A DNA stretch of 25,539 nt from an uncultured Bacteriovorax sp. (GTDB taxonomy: Bacteria; Bdellovibrionota; Bacteriovoracia; Bacteriovoracales; Bacteriovoracaceae). Below, in pieces: positions 5,862 to 13,297 of the stretch. The translations under genes and the position numbers were made by a program. Every line of letters begins with the position of its first letter. Positions within the stretch are counted from its first letter, which is position 1. Below the pieces are notes generated by a model. It did no database searches. It was not told where the DNA came from and saw nothing but the letters and a program-made list of their open reading frames with translations. Where the stretch lies: NCBI GenBank assembly GCA_946482295.1, contig CAMLRB010000019.1, forward strand, positions 1-25,539. The letters run 5' to 3'.

Positions 5862-7568
5862 CTATTTAGAAAGGTAGAGGATTCGTGACTTCTTCCAAGT
5901 AAAATCTGAAACCTTTGACAGAATCATCTCTCCGGCATCGCTGTAGTTCTGCGAGAATGTGATTGTCGTGTGGTACTCCGTTTTTGGTCCAGTGATAATC
6001 GAACCAACTTTTGCACCTTCAGCTTTAAGGTCAACAGTCACTTCAGTGATGTTGCTGTTTGGAACATAATTGTATTTGATATTTGATTTATTGATTGATG
6101 CTTTATCAATTTCAACAATATCTTTTCTTACAATTTTTAATCCTAGAGCAGCTCTCGTTGGATCAACTTTTCCATCAAGAACAAATGTCAAAGAATGCTT
6201 TTTAAGAGTTCCTTCAATCGTAGACGTATCAAGATAAGCAAGATTTACATTCGAGTTCATCATAAGAACTTTATAGTTAGCTTGAATGTTATTTACCTCA
6301 CCTTCTTCTTTAGCTTGAACAGATTTTTTTACAAAGACCGCTGCTTTAGAGCCATTGTTGTAATACTCATCATCATTCGATTTTGCATGGATCGCAATTG
6401 ATCCGTTTTTATCAAGACCGACTGTAAACTCAGGCCCAAGAATTTCAGAAAGTACACTAAACTCCACTTTAACATTTGCTTTGTGAGTTTTAAGGAGTTT
6501 TTCTTCTGGAACTTGAATCACTTTCGTACATTCATAATCTTCATCTTTATATTTAGTTTCCATTTTACAAACTTGTTCTTTATAAGGAACTTTTTTGCAT
6601 TCTTCTTTTGCAGGAACCATTTCACACTTAGTGCTGTAGTTGTCCTGACACACCTGATGCTGACGTGGAACATTTCTACAAATTTCATCCCCTGGAATCG
6701 TCGTACATTCTTGTCTCGTTGTATCTCGACAAACTTGTTCTTGACGAGGAACTTGGCGACACTCATAGCGTCCTGGAACTGTTGTACATTGCTGACGAGT
6801 TTCGTTTTCACAAACGCGTTCAGTGCGAGGAACTTGAGTACACTCCTGACGGCTTGGACCAGTTGAACATTCTCTTTCTTCGTAAGGAACTTGACGGCAC
6901 TCTTGTCTCGAAGGAGCATCTGTACACTCTTGGCGAGGTGGAATTTTCACGCAACGATTTTCACCGTTAACAATTGAACACTGGATATCTCCAGGAATTG
7001 TTCGACATTGCTGTCCACCAGGAACAGTTGAACATTCACGACGGTAGTTAACGACTACACGACATTGTTGCTCACCTGGAACTGTTCGACATTCTCTTTC
7101 GTAACGAGTTTCATTACGGCAAACTTGTTCAGAAACATTTCTGCATTCTTGACGATCTGGAGTTGTTGAACACTCTTGTTCGTATTTTGTTTCGTAATGA
7201 CATTCACGATCCGGAACCTGGCGACACTCTTGTCTGCTCGGTCCATCGTGACATTCTTCTTCCATTCTTGTTTCTGTACGACAGATGGGGTTGTTTACTT
7301 GACGACATTCTTCGTGGGCCGGGATTGTTTTACATTCTTTTTTATATTTCGTGACTTCACGACAAACATTCTCTTCATAGGGAACTTTGCGGGTACAAGT
7401 GTCTTTTACTTCTTGATCAACCATTGTGATCTGCTTAAGAAAATTTTCGAGATCAAAAACTTCTTCGCCTTGGTTTTGAAATTCAATTTTTTTGAATGTT
7501 TCAGTGAAAGCAATGTTTGTTTGCAAGATCAGACAGCAGGTTAGCAGCACCTTTATGAAGCGATTCAT
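5862..7568 (-). CDS. Large exported Cys-repeat protein (32 Cys, 27-residue period)
   Basis: 568 residues starting at ATG 7568, with GGGGGGAT just upstream. Residues 1-22 are a signal peptide. Residues 58-347 carry 32 cysteines at steps of 8, 9 or 10 (apart from 11 and 13 at the ends). Runs of 10-9-8 give a 27-residue unit, for example C79, C106, C133, C160 and later C253, C280, C307, C334. Two motif types alternate: CRQVPxxxxC-like and CRNETRYEREC-like; the segment is full of Arg, Glu, Gln and Pro. Residues about 350-568 have no cysteine and look beta-rich, ending in FTWKKSRILYLSK. I recognise no family. The even Cys ladder suggests a long disulfide-stapled rod carrying a C-terminal domain at the surface or in the periplasm. 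It stands alone, closed by a strong terminator. Its function is unknown. Confidence 0.85.
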   Translation of the reverse strand: MNRFIKVLLTCCLILQTNIAFTETFKKIEFQNQGEEVFDLENFLKQITMVDQEVKDTCTRKVPYEENVCREVTKYKKECKTIPAHEECRQVNNPICRTETRMEEECHDGPSRQECRQVPDRECHYETKYEQECSTTPDRQECRNVSEQVCRNETRYERECRTVPGEQQCRVVVNYRRECSTVPGGQQCRTIPGDIQCSIVNGENRCVKIPPRQECTDAPSRQECRQVPYEERECSTGPSRQECTQVPRTERVCENETRQQCTTVPGRYECRQVPRQEQVCRDTTRQECTTIPGDEICRNVPRQHQVCQDNYSTKCEMVPAKEECKKVPYKEQVCKMETKYKDEDYECTKVIQVPEEKLLKTHKANVKVEFSVLSEILGPEFTVGLDKNGSIAIHAKSNDDEYYNNGSKAAVFVKKSVQAKEEGEVNNIQANYKVLMMNSNVNLAYLDTSTIEGTLKKHSLTFVLDGKVDPTRAALGLKIVRKDIVEIDKASINKSNIKYNYVPNSNITEVTVDLKAEGAKVGSIITGPKTEYHTTITFSQNYSDAGEMILSKVSDFTWKKSRILYLSK

Positions 7569-7700
7569 TTTATCCCCCCCGAGATAATAATTTTAGAACT
7601 CGCGCAGAAAGAGCAATAAAAGCGCCAAAACTTTTTTTAATGAGAAATGCGTTAAGAAGAGAGATTTGTTAAGGCCCAGTTTTTTGCTAGGGCCACTCTG

Positions 7701-7729
7701 TCACCGGTGAGATTGATTCGCAAGAATCA
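7701..7729. repeat. Two small hairpins after the gene ending at 7750
   Basis: TCACCGGTGA (7701-7710) is a perfect 10-bp palindrome, and TGATTC-GCAA-GAATCA (7714-7729) is a six-pair stem with a stable GCAA tetraloop. They lie just downstream of the stop of the leftward gene at 7750 and may stabilise or help end its transcript. There is no clear U-tract. Confidence 0.35.
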
Positions 7730-7749
7730 CTCCGCACCGTCCACCGCGT

Positions 7750-8658
7750 CTAATTGAGTTGGTAATATTCTTGGTTGAAGTCTGGCATCTCTTCATCTGA
7801 GAGCATACCAATCTTTTCTAAATGAGAATCTAGTACGTTTGAATAGAAGCCAGTGACTTTAAATTTTTTCGTGCCAAACAGCTCATTAAAGAGATCGAGT
7901 AGCTCTGATGAACAGTTTCGAGTGATCGAGTGATAGGCACGTGAAGATCCGTAAGCCGTTCCTCTTCTAATACCACCTAGTAAAACACTACGTTGATTTT
8001 TCTGTGAGAGTTTAAAACGTCTTTGTGAAACGATGTTTTCGTTTTCTAAAACCATCCAGTTGAATTTTTCTTCAACGGAAACAAGTCTGTAGGCCAGATT
8101 GAAGTGACCTTTTAGACCGCTAAAGAAGTTAAACTTCTCCCCTCTTGGGCCAATATTTTCTACTGAAAGTATAATATTTTTAAGCGTGACGATTTCACGT
8201 TTTTCTTTAAGATCTTGAGGAATGAGATAAATTGGTTTTTTGAAATCAAATCTGATTTGCGTATGATCGATAACAACTTCTACTGGAGAGCTGATCATTG
8301 GGAAATGCTCTGACTGCAGGACCATATTTGAAATTTCATTAATAGGAATTTGAGCAATCCAAAATTTCTTTTTGTGACTTACGTTCGCCACAACAATTGT
8401 TCCGGCAACTGGTTTAAAATAGCGTGCTGCTATTTCTGGTGCTAATTGCATAGCACTTCTTCTTAATGTCGAATTAATACAGGCACCAGCATCTGGACCT
8501 TTGGTCATACGAACACGTGGTTCAAAGGGATCATTGGCATTCACCACACATTGAGGATGTGTATTGATCGGACTGCCTTTAATGCCCGGAGCTCCGGCCA
8601 CTGCAGAATGATTGATTAATGCGAAAGCCGCCATGACTAATAAAAATTTTGTTTTCAT
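7750..8658 (-). CDS. Exported protein, possibly DUF4105-like
   Basis: 302 residues from ATG 8658. A four-residue longer start exists (MMGP), but GGGG is suitably placed before 8658 and the signal peptide MKTKFLLVMAAFALI begins cleanly there. Mature cysteines are few (PQC, GAC, RNCSS). The segment YHSITRNCSSELLDLFNEL near residues 245-263 resembles the conserved Asn-Cys motif of DUF4105 (Lnb N-terminal periplasmic) proteins, which are thought to be Cys-dependent papain-like enzymes. The upstream part (FNFFSGLKGHFNLAYRLV) could correspond to the region before the catalytic Cys in that family. This is motif resemblance only. The gene is single, with spacers of about 180 bp or more on both sides. 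Confidence 0.7.
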   Translation of the reverse strand: MKTKFLLVMAAFALINHSAVAGAPGIKGSPINTHPQCVVNANDPFEPRVRMTKGPDAGACINSTLRRSAMQLAPEIAARYFKPVAGTIVVANVSHKKKFWIAQIPINEISNMVLQSEHFPMISSPVEVVIDHTQIRFDFKKPIYLIPQDLKEKREIVTLKNIILSVENIGPRGEKFNFFSGLKGHFNLAYRLVSVEEKFNWMVLENENIVSQRRFKLSQKNQRSVLLGGIRRGTAYGSSRAYHSITRNCSSELLDLFNELFGTKKFKVTGFYSNVLDSHLEKIGMLSDEEMPDFNQEYYQLN

Positions 8659-8753
8659 AGGCCCCATCATACCGAGTTTTTGATTATCAGCTTTTTAGGG
8701 ATGTAAACAATTCTTACCTGTCAAAACTTTAGACAACGAAAGAACTGAAGGTG

Positions 8754-8793
8754 CCACTATACTTTTGGTTTCGCAACAGCATAAGTATAGTGG
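8754..8793 (-). terminator. 11-bp inverted repeat, likely end of the DUF4142 transcript
   Basis: CCACTATACTT (8754-8764) and AAGTATAGTGG (8783-8793) are perfect inverted arms with an 18-base loop, about 60-100 bases after the stop of the leftward gene at 8852. The stem is stable, but the minus-strand tail (CACCTTCAGTTCTTT) is a poor U-tract, so it may be a weak terminator or a regulatory site of the next gene. Confidence 0.4.
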
Positions 8794-8828
8794 ACCCCTC
8801 AGAAGACCCCTCAGAAAACCTCTTAGAA
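8793..8828. repeat. Three tandem 12-bp repeats
   Basis: GACCCCTCAGAA occurs twice exactly (8793-8804 and 8805-8816), followed by a degenerate third copy AACCTCTTAGAA (8817-8828). They lie between the stop at 8852 and the inverted repeat at 8754-8793. Confidence 0.7.
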
Positions 8829-8851
8829 CCCATACGTTGATCTTCTCGACG

Positions 8852-9361
8852 CTATAACTCTTGAGAAGCTAAATCAGTGGCCATATCCAAATGTTTTTTT
8901 AACACTGGCAAAGTCTTGTGGGCGAAGTCGACCACATCAACATCTTCACCTAAGAATGTTTCATCTTCCGTGAGTGCGATGGCATTTTTGTGATCTTCGA
9001 TTTGCCAATTGGCGAAGTCGTAACACCAGTCAGGTGATTTTGATGTTACGAAGTAGCGCGTGATTAACACTTGTGTGGGATTGGGTGAAGTTGGAAGATC
9101 GACATTTTTTGAAGCGGCAATCGTTTTTAATTTATTCAAATGTTTCGTATGATGATGAACTAAAATTTCACCAAACATTTGACCATTGGGGCCTACACAT
9201 TTTTTTTTCGCGAGTGTTCCTAGTTCAATTTCTAACAAATCGCCTTCGGCCATTTGTTTCATCCATTCAACATCAAAGGCATTTAGATTTTGAGCAGCGT
9301 GAATCATGGGAGAAAAAAATAGTACTGTGGAAAAAGCGAGTGCGGTGAATGTTCTTTTCAT
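8852..9361 (-). CDS. Exported DUF4142-family (ferritin-like helical) protein
   Basis: 169 residues from ATG 9361, chosen because AAGGAG stands 7 nt upstream and a signal peptide (MKRTFTALAFSTVLFFSPMIHA) begins there; a longer in-frame reading up to 9484 has no such support. The mature part matches the DUF4142 pattern: FDVEWMKQMAEGDLLEIELG, then a helix with EILVHHHTKHLNKL where the family usually has a DH pair, then SKNVDLP. DUF4142 proteins are periplasmic four-helix bundles of unclear function, sometimes compared with ferritins. The His cluster VHHHTKH could bind metal. Two cysteines (KKC, WCYD) may form a disulfide. Confidence 0.8.
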   Translation of the reverse strand: MKRTFTALAFSTVLFFSPMIHAAQNLNAFDVEWMKQMAEGDLLEIELGTLAKKKCVGPNGQMFGEILVHHHTKHLNKLKTIAASKNVDLPTSPNPTQVLITRYFVTSKSPDWCYDFANWQIEDHKNAIALTEDETFLGEDVDVVDFAHKTLPVLKKHLDMATDLASQEL

Positions 9362-9529
9362 AAATACTCCTTTGTTTTTATTTTGTTTATGCAAATGGTG
9401 CCACCGCCCCATGCCTCTGAGATTATTAACCGCAACTTTAGCCAGCCCATTATTATGGCATTTTGAAACCATGATCCTTCCCATCGCGTTTAGATAGTCC
9501 TTGGGCAGTCTTTAGGTTAAAAAAGGCCC

Positions 9530-9543
9530 TCACTTATAAGTGA
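9530..9543. promoter_or_regulatory. 14-bp perfect palindrome
   Basis: TCACTTATAAGTGA is a perfect palindrome in the spacer between the leftward DUF4142 gene and the rightward micro-gene at 9642. It could be an operator. No regulator is identifiable. Confidence 0.3.
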
Positions 9544-9589
9544 AGTGTATTATTCATCTCTAAACTCTTGAATGAATCTTCATATTGTC

Positions 9590-9620
9590 TTTTAGGAGAA
9601 TGGGCCCGTTTTAGGAGAAT
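9590..9620 (+). repeat. 12-bp direct repeat TTTTAGGAGAAT, 19-bp period
   Basis: Identical copies at 9590-9601 and 9609-9620 are separated by GGGCCCG. They lie 22-52 bases upstream of the micro-gene start at 9642. Each contains AGGAG, but neither is followed at the right distance by a start codon, so a tandem regulator site is more likely than duplicate ribosome sites. Confidence 0.5.
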
Positions 9621-9641
9621 ATAGAGCAAAAGGAGTACCTG

Positions 9642-9770
9642 ATGAAATCACCACTAATTTTTATTCCGTTGTTTGTAATCGTTGCGATCTCTGCAACGAT
9701 TGTTCAAAATCCATCAATCAATAATTCAGCAACTGGGCGCTATCAAGGTTGGTACTACCCTTCAAAATAG
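9642..9770 (+). CDS. 42-residue single-pass membrane or secreted micro-protein
   Basis: ATG to TAG with an excellent ribosome site (AAAAGGAG ending at 9635, 6 nt before the ATG). After MKSP comes a hydrophobic stretch (LIFIPLFVIVAISATIV, about residues 5-21), then a polar tail with several aromatics (GRYQGWYYPSK). It could be an inner-membrane micro-protein or an exported peptide; no signal-peptidase site is obvious. It lies 108 bp upstream of the protease gene on the same strand, so co-expression is possible. No family is recognised. Confidence 0.6.
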   Translation: MKSPLIFIPLFVIVAISATIVQNPSINNSATGRYQGWYYPSK

Positions 9771-9878
9771 GTCAACTACTCGCTAACAAAACATTACATT
9801 CGTGCAAATTAATTGCTCCTCATGAAGAGAAGATTATTCTTATTAGTACCTCAAGAAAAATGTAACAAGGATTGGTAC

Positions 9879-10661
9879 ATGAAAAAAATCTTATCTCTAG
9901 CTCTTCTCTCATCATCACTCATCACGATCAACGCTAACGCTCGCTCAGTAGACAAAATTGTCGGCGGTGTTGAAGTAGATCCAGGAAAAACTGAAACAAG
10001 ATACATCGTAAGCTTAAATAGAGGCTGCGGAGGAAGTATCATCGCTCCAAAGTGGATCTTAACTGCTGCTCACTGTAAGTCACTTTTCAAAAGTAAAATT
10101 ACAGCAGGTTCAGTTGATTTAAACAATTCTGAAAGAATTGTTTTAGAAGTAAAAAAGTCATATATTCACCCAAAAAATAATCCTTCGACATTCGCAAGCG
10201 ATCTCGCTCTTCTTGAACTGAAGACTCCAATTGATTTTGAAGCAACGAATTTAAGAAGCATTGAACTTCTTGAACCAGAGCAAGTAACTACTGGTGCGAT
10301 TGCAGAAGGTGTAATTGCGACAACTCTTGGTTGGGGAGCAATGAGAGAAAATGGAAACGTGACATCACTTATGAGAATGGTTGAAGTTCCAATCGTAAGC
10401 AATGAAACAGCAAACGCTCCTGGTTCATACAATGGAAAAGTTGACAGCACGATGATCGCTGCTGGTTTACCAGAAGGTGGAAAAGATTCTTGCCAAGGTG
10501 ATAGCGGGGGACCATTCGTTATTGAAGGAACAGACGGAAAACCGGTTCTTGCTGGTGTTGTAAGCTGGGGTAAAGGTTGCGCGAGAGCGAAGTACTACGG
10601 GCTTTACGCTAGCGTGGCCTCTGGACATGCGTGGATCAAAGAAACGATGGAAAAAAATCCT
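9879..10661 (+). CDS. Secreted trypsin-like serine protease (S1 family)
   Basis: About 260 residues from ATG 9879, chosen because AAGGA lies 7 nt upstream and a signal peptide begins there; the in-frame reading from 9813 adds 22 implausible residues. The signal ends near ANA, leaving a very short propeptide before K|IVGG (27-30), the standard zymogen cleavage point. The catalytic triad is complete: H65 in TAAHC, D108 in SDLALLEL, S209 in GDSGGP. D203, six residues before the Ser, is the trypsin-type specificity residue, so cleavage after Lys/Arg is expected. Cys50-Cys66 and Cys205-Cys234 match two conserved disulfides; the usual C168-C182 pair is absent. The activation site is itself basic, so self-activation is plausible. 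Such proteases are abundant in predatory bacteria. The stop codon follows directly, ending at 10664. Confidence 0.95.
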
Positions 10662-10686
10662 TAATCTAACAAACTCCTGACAAAAT

Positions 10687-10719
10687 AAGGTGCCACAGAC
10701 CTAAGGATAGTGGCACCTT
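10687..10719 (+). terminator. Hairpin after the protease gene
   Basis: AAGGTGCCAC (10687-10696) and GTGGCACCTT (10710-10719) form a perfect ten-pair stem with a 13-base loop, 23 bases after the stop. The following CCTCTCCTATTTCTC is pyrimidine-rich but not a pure U-tract, so it is a moderate intrinsic terminator or a 3' stabiliser. Confidence 0.6.
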
Positions 10720-10901
10720 CCTCTCCTATTTCTCTCTCAACTTTTCATCTTCAGAACAAGCTCTTATTCAACTAAACTCTTTAAAACCTTTACATTTTCT
10801 TAAGAAATGAATTTTTTTACATTAATAAAAATGCTGTTAAGAATTTTAAATATTAGTCCGATCGATGAACAAATTTAAAATCAAAATATTTGGAGGCTCC
10901 T

Positions 10902-11387
10902 TTGGATAAATCACGAGCACTGGTTATTGATGACGAACTTCATTTACGTGAATCACTTGCCGAGATAATGAATGAAGACTTTGGTCTCGTGGAAACTGCC
11001 ACAGATGGTCCAAGCGCAATTTTAAAGATTGCTCAATTTGATCCTGATATTATTTTAACTGATTTTAAAATGCCTGGATTTGATGGTGTAGAACTTATAA
11101 GACGAATCAGGGCCGCTGGGAGTAATATCCCTGTTATTCTTGTGACTGCACATGCTGATAAAGAACTTGCATTAAGTGCAATACGACTGGGTGTGAGTGA
11201 TGTTCTTGAGAAGCCTTTTACTTTCGACAGTGTAAGACAATGTGTTCAGCGTGTCCTTCAAATTTCTAACTCTCACGAAAACATTACCGAACTCAAAAAA
11301 AAGCATGGTGAAAATTCTGCTGAAGTTAGGCGGGCGATGAAATTCGTTGGTCTCCTCCAGGCAGCTAATAGTCTCGAAAAAAAGTAG
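10902..11387 (+). CDS. Receiver-only response regulator (CheY-like)
   Basis: 161 residues from a TTG start at 10902, chosen because GGAGG (10892-10896) stands 5 nt upstream; an earlier in-frame TTG at 10890 overlaps that site. The receiver domain spans about 5-120, with acidic pair D10/D11, phospho-acceptor D54 in ILTDFKMPGFDG, T82 in LVTAHAD and K104 in EKPF. The last 40 residues are charged and helical (ELKKKHGENSAEVRRAM), with no DNA-binding domain. It is the first gene of a three-gene operon with the exported protein at 11397 (9-nt gap) and the histidine kinase at 11879, its likely partner. Output must be through protein contacts or a phosphorelay. Confidence 0.92.
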   Translation: MDKSRALVIDDELHLRESLAEIMNEDFGLVETATDGPSAILKIAQFDPDIILTDFKMPGFDGVELIRRIRAAGSNIPVILVTAHADKELALSAIRLGVSDVLEKPFTFDSVRQCVQRVLQISNSHENITELKKKHGENSAEVRRAMKFVGLLQAANSLEKK

Positions 11388-11396
11388 GTAAAGTTT

Positions 11397-11873
11397 ATGA
11401 TGAAAACAATTCTCATTGTATGGTTAATTTTTTTTACATTTACATCATCTGCCGCAGAAAGAAGACACAAGTTAAAAGTTACGGGTGGTCATGTTGATCA
11501 GTTAACAGTTGAAACTCTTGAAAAAGATTTTCCAAAACTGGCCAGTTATAAAACTTCATTACAAAAAGAAGAGATTCAGCTCTTCGAAGGTGTGCTTTTT
11601 TCGGATCTCATGAAAAAATATGCACCCCCTGGTACTACGAAGGTCAAAGTTTCTGCGACAAATAATTACTCTCAAACTTTAACAGAAAAAGATATTCACG
11701 ATTGGAAAGCTCTCTTGGCCTTCAAGTCGAACGGTAAAGTTATCCCAACCAAAACTCGCGGAACATTCAGGGTGGTTTACGATTATAATAAATACAAAGA
11801 AGATCCAGCTGTAGAGGTTGTTTTAGACACCAATTCAGTTTGGCAAGCTATCTCAATAGAGTTTTTAAAATAA
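11397..11873 (+). CDS. Exported protein resembling the sulfite-oxidase (molybdopterin-binding) fold
   Basis: 158 residues with a signal peptide (MMKTILIVWLIFFTFTSSAA). The body follows the pattern of small Oxidored_molyb-type proteins: an N-terminal LKVTGG strand, LFEGVLFSDLMKKYAPPG (in enzymes the 'F.G v.l.dlL' segment), KVKVSATNNYSQTLTEKDI, then LLAFKSNGKVIPTKTRGTFRVVY, which echoes the family's 'LAy..nG..lp..hG.p.R.vvP'. No cysteine is present to ligate molybdenum, so it is probably not an enzyme but a ligand or cofactor sensor. It sits between the response regulator and the kinase (gaps of 9 and 5 nt), which supports a periplasmic accessory role for that kinase. The fold assignment is from motif memory and is moderate. 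Confidence 0.65.
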   Translation: MMKTILIVWLIFFTFTSSAAERRHKLKVTGGHVDQLTVETLEKDFPKLASYKTSLQKEEIQLFEGVLFSDLMKKYAPPGTTKVKVSATNNYSQTLTEKDIHDWKALLAFKSNGKVIPTKTRGTFRVVYDYNKYKEDPAVEVVLDTNSVWQAISIEFLK

Positions 11874-11878
11874 CCTAA

Positions 11879-13291
11879 ATGAGCTTCCTGCAAATTATTC
11901 AACATGTGAAGAATAAGCTACTAGCACGTGGAGTGATGTTTGCGCTCATTTTGGCATTTTTAGTTACCATATTATTTACGATCATTCGTACTAACAGTAT
12001 CGTTGAGAAGTATGGAAATGAAGATTTTGCTATTAAGCGCGAATCTAGAATGGTTTTTCAAATTCGCTCTCAAATTATGCAAGCATTTGGTGCTTGTCAT
12101 GAAGCTGTTCACTCAAGTCATACATCACATGCCGAATGGTCTGAAAAATGTCTGACCTCAATTGAAGCAGCTCTCTCACAAGTTAGTAATGATTATAAAT
12201 CAATAGATCCCCAATTCCTTCAAAATGAATTGAATTCCATTTTAGAGATTGCGGAAAAAATTGTAGCCCTTTCGGAAAAACCAAATGACCAAAATTCTCT
12301 CGACTCCGAAATTTTAAAATTTGAAAAAAAAGTAAATAACCTCTACACAAAACTCGGAGAAGTTGAAGCAAAGTTATGGGGAGATGGAACAGAAAGATAT
12401 TCACAAATGCTCATTGCTTTTAAAGCTACAAAAAGATTTGAGTTCATCTCAGTCTTTTTAGTTATATGTTTATGCCTTTATCTCTATCTTTTATCTTATT
12501 TCAAAGAAAGAGCCGACAAAGAGCTGGAAAAGGCCCGAGAAAAATTAGAAGTTCAAAAACTAACTCTCATACAAAGTTCAAGATTGTCTGCTTTGGGTGA
12601 AATGGCCACAGGTATTGCACATGAAATCAACAATCCCCTCGCAGTCATTCAAGTTAAGGCAGAAAAACTTAGTCGACTTTCTTCCAGCGAAAAACTAACT
12701 AAAGAAAATCTGGATGAAAATATTTTGATCATCATGTCGATGAGCCGAAGGATAACTAAGATAATTAAAGGACTTCGAGTTTTCGCTAGAGATGGAGAAA
12801 GTGATCCATTTGTCGAATCAGAAATTGGAGCAATCATTGATGAAACATTGGAAATATCTAAGCTTAAAATCACTAATTCTTCGGTTAGGTTGGAAGTTGT
12901 AATACCCACACCTACTCTTACTTTAGAATGCAATCCCACTCAAATAAGCCAAGTCATTTTCAATTTAATCAATAATGCAGTTGATGCCATTGAAAATCTT
13001 CCAACAGTTCCTGACTATGATAAGTGGATTCGCATCGAAGTTTCTGATTTAGATAATTATGTTAAAATCACAGTTGTTGATTGCGGAAACGGAATTCCCT
13101 ATGAAGTCCAAGAAAAAATGTTCACCCCATTTTACACAACAAAAGAAGTGGGTAAAGGAATGGGACTTGGCCTGAGTATTTCTGCGGGCATTATTAAGGC
13201 CCATTCGGGAAAATTGGAAATCGATCAAGATACTGCGAATACTTCTATTTCATTCTCCCTACCCAAAAAGACTACTCAGCCTAATGGATGA
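11879..13291 (+). CDS. Membrane sensor histidine kinase (HisKA/HATPase)
   Basis: 470 residues. Membrane segments at about 18-37 and 187-207 enclose a mostly helical periplasmic sensor (38-186). A short coiled coil (210-232) leads to the HisKA helix with phospho-accepting H248 (GIAHEINNPLAVI). The ATPase domain shows the N box (NLINNAVDAI, about 362-371), G1 (DCGNGIP, 401-407), F box (FTPFYTT) and G2 (GKGMGLGLS, 425-433), close to the NtrB/ZraS group. The sensor has an uncommon cluster C73, H74, H78, H81, H84 and C91 that could bind metal or heme. It is third in the operon after the response regulator. No ribosome site is seen before its ATG, so coupling to the gene 5 nt upstream is likely. 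Its 3' end overlaps the opposing YcaO gene by 16 bp. Confidence 0.93.
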   Translation: MSFLQIIQHVKNKLLARGVMFALILAFLVTILFTIIRTNSIVEKYGNEDFAIKRESRMVFQIRSQIMQAFGACHEAVHSSHTSHAEWSEKCLTSIEAALSQVSNDYKSIDPQFLQNELNSILEIAEKIVALSEKPNDQNSLDSEILKFEKKVNNLYTKLGEVEAKLWGDGTERYSQMLIAFKATKRFEFISVFLVICLCLYLYLLSYFKERADKELEKAREKLEVQKLTLIQSSRLSALGEMATGIAHEINNPLAVIQVKAEKLSRLSSSEKLTKENLDENILIIMSMSRRITKIIKGLRVFARDGESDPFVESEIGAIIDETLEISKLKITNSSVRLEVVIPTPTLTLECNPTQISQVIFNLINNAVDAIENLPTVPDYDKWIRIEVSDLDNYVKITVVDCGNGIPYEVQEKMFTPFYTTKEVGKGMGLGLSISAGIIKAHSGKLEIDQDTANTSISFSLPKKTTQPNG

Positions 13292-13297
13292 GGTAGT
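13271..13297. terminator. Bidirectional terminator embedded in two overlapping gene ends
   Basis: ACTACTCA (13271-13278) pairs with TGAGGTAGT (13289-13297), eight pairs with one bulged G. The plus-strand tail is TTGTTC and the minus-strand tail is CTTTTTGGG. The kinase stop (13289-13291) and the YcaO stop (13276-13278) both lie in the stem. It would end both convergent operons. Confidence 0.5.

Noticed and set aside
6483..7544. Several long open frames opposite or overlapping the Cys-repeat gene, including Phe/Leu-rich plus-strand ones
   Set aside because: They are shadow frames created by the repetitive codons of the real gene; they lack ribosome sites and signal features.
5862..7568. CRISPR-like or VNTR array suggested by the periodic DNA in the Cys-repeat gene
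   Set aside because: The periodicity is at protein level (27 residues) with varied codons; there are no identical repeats with unique spacers.
10807..10878. 23-codon ORF before the response regulator
   Set aside because: No ribosome site, starts within a TTTCTTAAGAAA palindrome, and hydrophobic content is expected from AT-rich DNA.
10865..10909. 14-codon ORF overlapping the response-regulator start
   Set aside because: Too short, no ribosome site of its own; the GGAGG inside it serves the TTG start at 10902.
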